Assembly: GCF_002288925.2 (NCBI RefSeq)
Contig: NW_022098069.1
Location: 80,644,886 to 80,708,885, forward strand
Reading direction: 5' to 3'
DNA: 64,000 nt
Origin: Delphinapterus leucas
Lineage: Eukaryota > Chordata > Mammalia > Artiodactyla > Monodontidae
Below, piece after piece: positions 24,006 to 34,053 of this stretch; the first letter of the stretch is position 1; every line of letters starts with the position of its first letter. The notes below the pieces were generated by a model. It was not told the origin of the DNA. It made no database searches and saw only the letters and a list, made by a program, of their open reading frames with translations. The position numbers and the translations under genes were made by a program.

Positions 24006-24535
24006 CAGAACTCTTAATAAAATAATAAATTAAATCCCATCATGTATTTTTAAAAATGGGATTGACTTTATTACAGGAAAACATGGATGAATAACAAAAA
24101 ATGACTTCACATAATTAATGGAAATACTTGTAAATAAAGAAAAATAACATTTTGTATCAAAATAAGTGGAAAATAATATAGCATATTAAAATAAATGGAA
24201 ATTTAAGATTCCATTCTGGATTTTAAAATATAGATAACTTTGAAAAACAAAAAAAAGCTGGAAAATTTTTACATAAATTTTACTGAGCTTGATGACATCT
24301 CTTCAATGGAGATTTATACAGTAATTTAAAAATATTAATTTGATATAAAAGTCAAGTAAACATATATTTATAAATAGAAATTAACAAAGCAGGCCTTTAA
24401 ACTATCAGAAAAAAATAAACAGAAAAATGAACTTTCAAAAAGTATGCAGATTATTCAAATTTTGAGCTCTACCCTACATCATACACCAGGGTACATTTCA
24501 AATATATTAAAGGAGCAAAAATTTAAAATGAGGTA
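24006..24535. other. AT-rich non-coding DNA
   Basis: No gene or confident repeat is seen between two L1 fragments. It is strongly A-rich on plus. Confidence 0.5.
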
Positions 24536-25925
24536 AGAATATACAATGGAGAAAAGACAGCCTCTTCAATAAGTGGTGCTGGGAAAACTGGACAGCTACA
24601 TGTAAAAGAATGAAATTAGAACACACCCTAACACCATACACAAAAATAAACTCAAAATGGATTAAAGACCTGAATGTAAGGCCAGGAACTATAAAACTTT
24701 TAGAGGAAAACACAGGCAGAACACTCTTTGACATAAATCACAGCAGGATCTTTTTTGACCCACCTCCAAGAGTAATAAAAATGAACAAATGGAATCTAAT
24801 TCAACTTAAAAGCTTTTGCACAGCAAAGGAAACCATAAACAAGATGAAAAGACATCCCTCAGAATGGGAGAAAATATTTGCAAATGAAGCAACTGACAAA
24901 GGATTAATCTCCAAAATACACAAACAACTCATGCAGTTCAATATCAAAAAAACAAACAACCCAATCAAAAACTGGGTGAAAGACCTAAATAGATATTTCT
25001 TCAAAAAAGACATACAGATGGATAACAAACACATGAAAAGACGCTCAACATCACTAATTATTAGAGAAATGCAAATCAAAACTACAATGAGATATCACCT
25101 CACACCAGTCAGAATGGCTGTCATTAAAAAAATCTACAAACAATAAATGCTGCAGAGGGTGTGGAGAAAAGGGAACCCTCTTGCACTGTTGGTGGGAATG
25201 TAAATTGGTACAGCCACTATGGAGAACAGTATGGAGGTTCCTTAAAAAACGAAAAATAGAATTACCATATGACCCAGAAATCCCACTACTGGGCATATAC
25301 CCTGAGAAAACCATAATTCAAAAAGACACATGCACCCCAGTGTTCATTGCAGCACTCTTTACAATAGCTAGAACATGGAAGCAACCAAATGTCCATCAAC
25401 AGAGGAATGGATAAAGAAGATGTGGTACATATATACAATGGAATATTACTCAGCCATTAAAAGGAACGAAATTGGGTCAACTGTAGAGACATAGATGGAC
25501 CTAGAGACTGTCATACAGAGTGAAGCAAGTCCGAAAGAGAAAAACAAATATCACATATTAATGCATATATGTGGAATCTAGAAAAATGGTATTGATGATC
25601 TTATCTGAAATACAGAAATAGAGACACAGACGTAGAGAACAAAATGTATGGACACCAAGGGGTAAAGGTGGGGGAGTGGGATGAATTGAGAGATTGGGAT
25701 TGACATATATATAGTATTGATACTATGTATACAGTAGTTAACTAATGAGAACCCATGTATAGCTCAGGGAACTCTACTCAGTGCCCTGTGGTGACCTAAA
25801 TGGGAAGGAAATCCAAAAAAGAGGGGATATATGCATACATATACTTTATCCACTTTGCTGTACAGTAGAAACTAACACAACATTGTAATGCAACTATACC
25901 CCAATAAAAATTAATTTTTTAAAAA
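24536..25925 (+). mobile_element. 5'-truncated LINE-1 (ORF2 C-terminus and 3' UTR)
   Basis: Begins within ORF2 at AAGAATATACAATGGAGAAA and ends with the cetartiodactyl L1 3' end (CACTTTGCTGTACAGTAG, CAACTATACCCCAATAAAAA). A 178-codon open piece at 24610-25146 is the ORF2 C-terminal domain ([20 protein letters not shown]). The frame then shifts, and a second piece at 25181-25414 continues with [20 protein letters not shown]. It lacks RT and endonuclease and cannot move. No clear TSD could be set because both flanks are A/T-rich. Confidence 0.9.
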
Positions 25926-26158
25926 TAAAATAAATATATTTTAAAAATTAAAATTTTTAAAATTAAAGAAACAAATGCTAAATTAAACAACAGGAAATAT
26001 AAATTATAATATGCAGGTATCTGGTCTTCAGACAGAAAGGGGCTTTCAAAAGTGGATATAAATGAAAATATACCATCAAATAATAATTGATAGAAATCAA
26101 CATGCGAAGCTTTCAATGTGAATTAAAAATTAACATAAGCATTAAAAAGCAAAAGGAG

Positions 26159-26366
26159 GGCTTCCCTGGTGGCGCAGTGGTTGAGAGTCCGCCTGCCGAT
26201 GCAGGGGACACGGGTTCGTGTTCCGGTCCGGGAAGACCCTGCATACCACGGAGCGGCTGGGCCCGAGAGCCATGCCTGCTGAGCCTGTGCGTCCAGAGCC
26301 TGTGCTCTGCAACAGGAGAGGCCACAGCAGTGAGAGGCCCGCATACCACACACACACAAAAAAGAG
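26159..26366 (+). mobile_element. CHR SINE with a CA-rich tail
   Basis: Full-length short-form copy from GGCTTCCCTGGTGGCGCAGT to GAGAGGCCCGCATACC, followed by ACACACACACAC and only a short A run instead of the usual long poly(A). The B-box-like motif is GGTTCGTGTTCC. A TSD is not clear (left TTAAAAAGCAAAAGGAG, right GTTAAAAGAGCTAAAAA, imperfect). Confidence 0.9.
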
Positions 26367-26639
26367 TTAAAAGAGCTAAAAAATGAGAACCCGGCCACAG
26401 ATGGGCCCACCCCCAACATCATAAAATTTACTACAAGGAACTCAACCAGGTTCTCAGAGCAAATATTTAGAGAAAAATCCCCTTGGGCTTCTGGCAGGGG
26501 CAGGGGAAAAGGAACCATTTTTAAATACTCCAGAGCACTCTGTTTTCAAGAAGGCCTGCCCTCTGGGGAAACTAGTTAACTAAACCCTAAGAAAGAGAGA
26601 AAGGAACAGAAGAAAACAATAATGACTGAGAATTTCCCC

Positions 26640-27762
26640 AAATTAATGTCAGACACCAAACCACAGATCCAGGAATATCAGAGAAAACCAAGCAGGATAA
26701 ATGGCAAAAAAGCCCTTAAGCTAGGCATATCTTTTTCAAACTACAGAAAACTAAAGGGAAAGAAAAAAATCCTGAAAGAAGCAAGAGGGGGGTAAAAAAC
26801 CCATCTTACCCACAGAGGAACAAAGATAAAAACTGCCTTCAACTTCTCCTCAGAAACCATGCAAGCAAGAAGAAAGTAGAGTGAAATATTTAAAATGTTG
26901 AGAGATTTCTACATATATCATGTAAATTCTCGGATCTTTAGTCCCACTGATGGTAGCTGGGGTAAAACTATTTCTAACCCTCTTTGTCACCTTCTGTCCT
27001 CTTCTCCCTGCCCTTTCTCTCACTTCCACCCCAGGCACCAGGGGAAGGGGTTGGCGGACTCACACATTTGATGGAAGAAGGAGAGGCTGGGGAGGAGGTG
27101 CTAAGGACTAGCCACAGGGAGGGGCAAACTTCCGCTTCTGAGATACACATTCCTTTGTCATCTCAAGTCAGGGAGAAGAAGAAAAAGAGCAAGGATGGGG
27201 TGGGAAAAGGCAATATTTTGAATCTCTATAGAAAACTATAAAATTCATTTCTGCTTTGGAAGGCTGGAAAAGACATTTTACCTCTATCTGATAGAGAGCA
27301 CGAACCTCCAAGAGGGTAAATATGGCATTGGAAATATTAAAGCGGAAGTTAATTTTGCAATTTCTCTTATTTTTGTAACAACAACAACAAAAGCTGAGCA
27401 CGAGGAATTTGAAGACTTAGAGAAGATTTATACCATTGTTGTACCATTGCTTTGATTTGTACCATTGGTTTGTACCAATGATTTGTACCACTGTTTCATT
27501 TCTGCCTGACTCTTAATACCCAGTGAATTAAAAGGCCAGTTTTAAATGCAAAACAAAAACAAAAATAAAACAAACAAAAAATTGTTGAGAGAAAAAAAAC
27601 CCCACCAACCTAGAAGTCTGTAATCTGTGAAATTATCCTTCAAAAGTGAAGGAGAGAAAAAAAAAAAAGTGAAGGAGAAATAGACTTTCTCAAATAAATA
27701 AAACTTGAGGGAATTTGTTGCCAGGAGACATGTCTTGCAAATGATGTTTCTAAAAGTTTTTT
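26640..27762 (+). pseudogene. ancient L1 ORF1 remnant, split by a retrocopy
   Basis: The first part (about 26620-26905) covers the ORF1p RRM/CTD region at nucleotide level: ATCCTGAAAGAAGCAAGAGG, then AACTTCTCCTCAGAAACCAT and GAAATATTTAAAATGTTGAG. After the 673-bp insert the reading resumes at 27579-27760 with TGAAATTATCCTTCAAAAGT and AGGGAATTTGTTGCCAG, the C-terminal end of ORF1p. An internal repeat of GTGAAGGAGA (27645 and 27670) with an A run between shows local slippage. Frames are lost throughout. Confidence 0.75.
26906..27578 (+). pseudogene. unidentified 673-bp retrocopy inside L1 ORF1
   Basis: An insert interrupts the L1 precisely between AAAATGTTGAGAGA (26892-26905) and AAATTGTTGAGAGA (27579-27592), a 14-bp target-site duplication with one mismatch. 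It ends in an A-rich tail (about 27551-27581, interrupted by C and T) preceded by AATTAAA-like sequence. A TSD plus a 3' A tail marks L1-mediated retrotransposition of a cellular RNA in plus orientation. The insert matches no repeat I recognise. It contains an 85-codon frame (26984-27241) with a basic KKKKSK segment, and a run of imperfect TTTGTACCATTGG units at about 27437-27495. The source may be a 3' UTR or a non-coding transcript. I cannot name the gene. Confidence 0.65.
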
Positions 27763-28297
27763 GGCAGAGGAGATGAGGCTCAGAGGCTGCCCCTGCCCCT
27801 GCAGGAGAGTTCTGCCTGGGCTCGGGAACATCCTAGCCAGACTCACCTGAGCACAGAGCATCCTGGAGACAGTGAAGCCGTCAGTCACCAGGGAGGCCAC
27901 CATTCTGAGGTGAAGAGTAGAAAGTGCTTAAAGTTGGGGTAGGGGAGCAGAGGACTTTACTTTCTGCAGCCTGGTGCTAATCAAGCCCCCAAGATACTTC
28001 CTGACTAATCTCACCCCACCCCCATGCTAACTTCCTACAGGTCCCTTAACACTGCCCTTCACTTTGGCTAAAGGGGCAGAAAGAATTCTTCCATTGAAAG
28101 GAAGAAGGCCCATCAAGGAGAAGTCATATGCCTGGTTGTCTAGTCAGGTGACTGGCAGACAGCTAGGCCTCTGGAGCCTGATGGTTTTTTCTAGGCTGGA
28201 TCCACTTCTAAGTCCCTCTGACCTCTGAAACTTAGGGCCAAGCCCTGCCCACAACGGGAGCCCAAGCATATGAGAACTAAGGTGGGACCATTTCAGG
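27763..28297 (+). other. 5' portion of the HADHB retrocopy insert, origin uncertain
   Basis: About 535 bp lies between the L1 break at 27762 and the HADHB start codon equivalent. It is more GC-rich than the surroundings and carries no recognised repeat. L1 sequence stops at AAAAGTTTTTT (27752-27762) and resumes at AAAAGTTCTTT (30162-30172), so this stretch came in with the HADHB sequence or was inserted separately. It may be an extended 5' UTR from an upstream start site. On the minus strand, ATGGTGGCCTCCCTGG at 27903 faintly resembles the first codons of HADHA, the gene head-to-head with HADHB. That is a speculative match. Confidence 0.4.
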
Positions 28298-30161
28298 ATG
28301 ACTTCCATCTTGACTTACACTTGAAAAAAATCTTCTAAGTTTAGCAAAATGGGCCCTCAGATTCTCTTGAGTCCTCTGAGCTGTTCCTACTAGCCACCAG
28401 CTGCCCCAGCTGCCCAGACCAAATCAAAGAAGACCTTGGCTAAACCCTATAAAAGGAACGTGATGGTGGTAGATGACGTTCACACTCCATTTCTGCTGCC
28501 AGGCACTTCATATAAAGACTTGATGACATGTAATTTGGCTAGAGGAGTACTTTCAGATTTGTTGTATCAGACCAGTGTCCCAAAGGAAGTTGTTGATTAT
28601 ATCATCTTTGGCATAGTTATACAGGAAGTGAAAACAAGCAATGTAGTTAGAGAGGCTGCCCTTGGAGATGACCTCTCTGACACATCTCCTGTATACGCTG
28701 TCACCATGGCTTGCATTTTTGCTAACCAAACCAGGACCACAGGTGTTGGCTTGATTACTTCTGGCCAGTATGATGTGGTCATGGCAGGTGGTATAGAGTT
28801 AATGTCTTATGTCCCTATTTGTAATTTGAGGAAACACATGCTTGATCTCAATAAGTCCAAGACTCTAGGTCAGTGACTATCTTTAAAATCTAAATTCAGA
28901 TTGAATTTCCTACCATCTGAGCACGACCATGTATCACTCTGAAGACCAACTTGCCTCTGCCTTGCTGTTTCTCGACTGGAACAGGGTGAGTACGCACTGC
29001 ACTTGCACAGTCTGGCCAAGAAGGCACAGGATGAAGGACTCCCTTCTGATGTTGTACATCTTCAAAGTACCAGAAAAAGATACAGTTACCAAAGATAGTG
29101 GCATTTGTCCTTCTTGAAGCAGATGGCCAAAATAAAACCTACATTCATCAAGCCCTATGGCACAGTGACAGCTGCAAATTCTTCTTTCCTGACTGATGGC
29201 GCAGCTGCAATGCTGAGGAAAAGGCTCTGGCCTTGGGTTATAACCCGAAGGCGTATTTGAGGGATTTTGTGCATTTGTCTCGGGATTCGAAAGATCAACT
29301 TTTACTCAAACCAAGATATGCTACTCTAAAAGTGCTAGAAAAGGCAGGATTAACAATGAATGGTATTGATGCTTTCTCAGGTCAGATTTTAGCTAATGGT
29401 AAAGCCATAGATTCTGATTAGTTTGTACAAAACTACATGGATTAAAAAAAAGTTGGGTTGCCTCCTTTGAAGAAGTTTAACAACTGGGGTGAGTCACTGT
29501 CCTTGGGACACCTGTATGGAGCCATTGGCTGCCAAAAAATTATGGAAGGAAGCAGGCCAGTATGGCTTAGTGGCTGTCTATGCAGGTGGAGTGAAGGGCC
29601 ATGCTATGATAGATAACAGACCAGGAAAAAGTGACTTGGAGTTTCTGCGCAACATTCACACTAGACAAGGCCATTTCAGTACATTACTGAATGACATATA
29701 TAGTTACTGCTTCTCTTAGGAAAACACAACTTGTGGCCTTCTGTTAAACCTTTGCAATTAAACCTTGCTAGTGTTCCAAGCTTTCCAAAAATCATGGTTT
29801 ACTTCTCTTTCAGGGATTTCTTGGTCACCATAATCTCACACAGTGATATGTTTAAGCAATTGTTTTTGGTCTCTATTTTCATTAAAGATTAAACAAGGGG
29901 CTGCAATTTGAGAAAGAGATTAGCTAGGGTTTGGAATCATCTTTGTAATATTGGCAAAAAATACTCATTCATGTTTGTGACCTAAAGATAAATGTTTTCC
30001 TATAAAATACAAACCAATGTGCCTCTATCTTTATGGAAAGATAATTCAGAATTTAAACCTCACTTAAAACTTACAGTAAATATTGAGATATATAAATACC
30101 ATATTTGTTAACTGGAATTAACAAACTCCAGTTCTCTTAAACTGGAGAAGTATTGGGGGAA
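28298..30161 (+). pseudogene. HADHB: processed pseudogene of HADHB (trifunctional protein beta)
   Basis: Intronless retrocopy of the mitochondrial 3-ketoacyl-CoA thiolase beta subunit, which completes long-chain fatty-acid beta-oxidation. Similarity starts at the ATG at 28298 (ATGACTTCCATCTTGACTTA) with an early stop in the transit-peptide region, then runs through [11 protein letters not shown], the best-preserved block (28436-28873: [29 protein letters not shown]) and the catalytic-Cys segment TMACIFANQ, Cys kept. A CGA-to-TGA stop at 28874-28876 looks like CpG decay. Frameshifts follow near 28970-29110 and 29215. A five-residue loss at IDAF|SGQIL removes the usual EFHEA. Another stop is at 29419-29421, and a deletion lies before AGQYGLVAV. 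The 3' UTR continues to ~30158 with a short A run. The TSD is AAAAGTT(T/C)TTT (27752-27762, 30162-30172). Non-functional as an enzyme. Confidence 0.9.
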
Positions 30162-31466
30162 AAAAGTTCTTTAAAGACAAGGAAAATAATAAAGATCAGA
30201 AATTCAGATCTACATAAAGAAAGGAAGAGCAAAAAAGGAATAAGTGAAAATATAATAAAAACTTTTTTAAAATTCTTAGTTGACCTAACAGATATTTGTT
30301 CAAAAAATAATACCAACAATATATTTGATTATGTATGCTTATATATATATATTTCAAATATATATATGCTTATGTATGCTTATATATAAAAGAATGACAG
30401 CAATGATACAAAGAATGAAAAGAAATAATTAGGATTATTGTGTTATTATTAGGTACTCACATTACCCATGAAGTGGTATACTGTTATTCAAAAAGGGACT
30501 TAAATTATATATATAAATGCCTATTGCCACATTTATGGCAACCATAAAAATGATAAAAAGTAGATGTATAACCTATATGCTAAGCAAGGAGGAAAAATGG
30601 AATCATATAAAATGCTCATCTGAAACCACCAAAGGCATACAAAAAGTGAGAGGCAAAAATAGGAACAAAGAAGGAGAGCATTAAATAGAAAGCAGTAATA
30701 AAGATGGTAGATATGAGTCCAAATATATCAATGATCACTGTGAACATCAATGGTCCAAATACACCAATTAAAAGAAAAAAGATTGTCAGAGTGAACCACA
30801 AAATAAGACCCAATTATCTGATGTCTACAAGAAATTCATTTTAAATATAAAGACACATATAGATTTGAAGTAAATGGCTGTAAAAAAATATATCATAGTA
30901 ATACTAATCAAAGAAAGCAGAAGTAGCTACATTAATTTCAGATGGAGTAGATTTCAAAGAAAGAAAATTATTAAGGATAAAGAAGGGCATTATGTAATGA
31001 TAAAGGGGTTAATTTTCCAAGAAGGCATTACAATCCTTAACACGTATATGTCTAACAACAGAGCATCAAACTATGAGAGGCAAAAACTGATAGAACTACA
31101 AGGAGAAATAGATGAATCCACTATCATGGTTGAAGACTTCAAATCCCTCTATCAGACATGGACAGATGGAGCAGGCAGAATAGCAGTAAGGACACAGTTG
31201 AACAAAACATCACCATCAATCAACTGAATATAATTGACATTTATAGACTAAATCTTCCAACAACAGCAGCATACACATTCTTTTTGAACTCACATGGAAC
31301 ATTCCCCACTATGGACCATATTCCTGGTCTAAACACACCTTAAAATTTTAAAAGAAGAGAAATCATATAATGCCTATTCTCAGATAACAATGAAATTTAA
31401 CTGGAAGTCAATAATAGAAAGATAATTGGAAAATCCCAAAATATGTGGAGATTGAACAACACACTT

Positions 31467-31695
31467 TTTTTTTTTTTTTTTTTTTTTGCGGTACATGGGC
31501 CTCTCACCGTTGTGGCCTCTCCCGTTGCAGAGCACAGGCTCCAGACGCACAGGCTCCAGACACGCAGGCTCAGCGGCCATGGCTCACGGGCCTAGCTGCT
31601 CCACGGCATGTGGGATCTTCCTGGACCGGGGCACGAACCCATGTCCCCTGCATCGGCAGGAGGACTCTCAACCACTGCGCCACCAGGGAAGCCCC
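31467..31695 (-). mobile_element. CHR SINE (short form) inside the ancient L1
   Basis: Reverse-oriented copy: a T run at 31465-31487, then the complement of the GC-rich body, ending CACCAGGGAAGCC. It is flanked by the 10-bp TSD CAACACACTT (31457-31466 and 31696-31705), part of the L1 endonuclease-region sequence. Its body has duplicated CAGGCTC(C/A)AGACRCG units near 31528-31567. Open frames here are SINE translations. Confidence 0.92.
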
Positions 31696-32437
31696 CAACA
31701 CACTTCTTAATAACACATGAGTCAAAGAAGAAATCTGGAGAAAAATTTTAAATCACTTTTTCCTAAATTAAAATTAAAAAACAACTTATGAAAAATTGTG
31801 GGATGCAGCAAAAGCAGTACTTAGAGGGATTTTATAGCATCAAATGCATATGCTATAAAAGAAAAAAGATTTAAAATCAGTAATCTAAGTTTCCATAGGA
31901 AGAACCTAAAAAGAGAATAGAAAACAAAATCCAAAGTTAGCAGAAGAAAAGAAATAGTAAGAATTAGAGCAGAAATCAATGGAATTTAAAACAAGAACTA
32001 AATAGATTAAGTCAACAAAACCAAAAGCTGTTTCTTTGAAAAGATAAGATAAATTGATAAATCTTTAGCCTAGTTGAGAAAAAAAGACAAGTCACAAATT
32101 ACTAATATCAGAAATGAAAGAAGTAGCATCACTACAGACTCTATGGACATTAAAAGGATAATGAAGGAATACTATAAACAATTCCATGCCCACAAATTTG
32201 ATAACCTAGATTAAATGGGTCAGATCCTTTAAAGACATAATTTGCCAGAAATCACACAAAAGAGATATAGACAATCTAAATAGCCCTAAACTTATTAAAT
32301 AAATTGAATCAACAATTAATAACCTTCCAAAACAGGAAGCACCAGGCCCAAGTGGGTTCACTGGTGAATTATACCAAATCTCTAAGGAATAAATTGTACC
32401 AGTTATTTACAAGGTTTATCAGAGGAAGCGGAGGAAG

Positions 32438-32508
32438 TGCTTCCTAACTCATTCTATGTGGCCAGCTATGTTAGGAAATGCTTCCTAACTCATTCTATGT
32501 GGCCAGCT
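32438..32508 (+). repeat. 41-bp tandem duplication within L1 ORF2
   Basis: The 30-bp segment starting TGCTTCCTAACTCATTCT occurs at 32438-32467 and again at 32479-32508, exactly 41 bp apart, with no mismatch. Perfect identity between the copies, inside an otherwise badly diverged L1, indicates a recent local duplication. Confidence 0.9.
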
Positions 32509-33849
32509 TCACCCTAATACTAAAACGAAACAAAGACATTACAAGAAAAGAAAACTATAGGCCAAAATCTCTCATGAGCATAGATGCAAAAATCCTCAAC
32601 AAAATATTAGCAAGTTGAATGCAACAATGTACAAAAAGAATTATACACTACAACCAAGTGGGTTTTATTCCTGTTAGGCAAGGCAGGTTGAGCATTCAAA
32701 AATGAGTTAACGTAATCCATCAGTATAGGCTAAAAAAGCAAAATCACATGATATCAATAGATGCAGAAAAAGTATTTGATAAAATCCAGCCACCACTTAT
32801 GATAAAAAACTCTCAGTAAACCAGGAATAGAGCCAAACGTTCTTAACTTGATAAAGAATATCTATAAAATTCTACAGCTAACATCAAACTGAATGGTGAG
32901 AAACTTGAAGTTTTCCCATTAAGGTCAGAACAAGGCAAGGATGTCTCCTCTCATCACTCTTTTTCAGTACTGTACTAGAAATTCTAGCTAGTGCAGTAAA
33001 ACAGGAAAAGGAGGTAAAAGGTATATGGATTGGGAAGGAAGAGATATAATTATCTCTGTTTGTAGATGACATGATCATCTGTGTCAAAAATCTGAAAGAA
33101 CTGACAAAACTAATAAGTGATTATAGCAAGGTTGGAGAATACAAAATTAATATATACCAATCAGTTACTTTTATACAATTATATATCAGCAATGAAAAAG
33201 AATTTGAAATTAAAAACACTCTACCATTTACATTAGTACTAAAAAAGTGAAATAGTTAGGTATAAATCTAACAAAATGTGTACAAGATCTATATAAGGAA
33301 AACTATAAAACACTGATGAACAAAATGGAAGAAAAACTAAATAAATGGAGAGATAGTTCATGGTCGTGTGTAGGAAAACAAAATTGTCAATATTGTTAAG
33401 ATGTCAGTTTTCCCTATCTTGGTCTACAAATTTAATGCAATCCTAGTCAAAATACTAGCAAGTTATTTTTTGGATATGGACAAACTGATTCTATGGTTTA
33501 CATGGAGAGTCAAAAGAACTAAAATAGCCAAGAAAATACTGAAGAAGAACAAAGTTGGAAGACTGACATTGCCTGACTTTAAGACTTACTATACAACTAC
33601 AGTAATCAAGAAAGCATGGAATCAGTGAAAGAATAGAAAATTGATCAGTGGAACAGAATAGAGAGCCTAGAAGGAGACATATAAATATAGTCAACTGATT
33701 TTTGACAAAGGAGTAAAAACAATACTATGGAGCAAAGACAGTCTCTTCAACAAATGGTGCTGGAGCAACTGGACATCCACAAGCAAAAAAAAAAAAAAAA
33801 AAAATGAGTTTAGACACAGAGCTTACATCCTTCACAAAAATTAACTCAA

Positions 33850-34053
33850 GGGCTTCCCTGGTGGCGCAGTGGTTGGGAGTCCGCCTGCCAATGCAGGGGA
33901 CACGGGTTCGTGCCCTGGTCCGGGAAGATCCCACATGCCGTGGAGCAGCTGGGCCTGTGAGCCATGGCCGCTGAGCCTGCGCATCCGGAGCCCGTGCTCC
34001 GCAACGGGAGAGGCCACAACAGTGAGAGGCCCGCGTACCGAAAAAAAAAAAAA
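33850..34053 (+). mobile_element. CHR SINE (short form) inside the ancient L1
   Basis: Begins GGGCTTCCCTGGTGGCGCAG, with the B-box-like GGTTCGTGCCC, and ends GAGAGGCCCGCGTACCG plus a poly(A) run to ~34058. The 14-bp TSD AAAAATTAACTCAA lies at 33836-33849 and 34054-34067. It is intact enough to be a fairly recent insertion. Confidence 0.93.

Noticed and set aside
24536..25925. Possible TSD around the truncated L1
   Set aside because: Both flanks are A/T-rich and no unique matching pair could be chosen.
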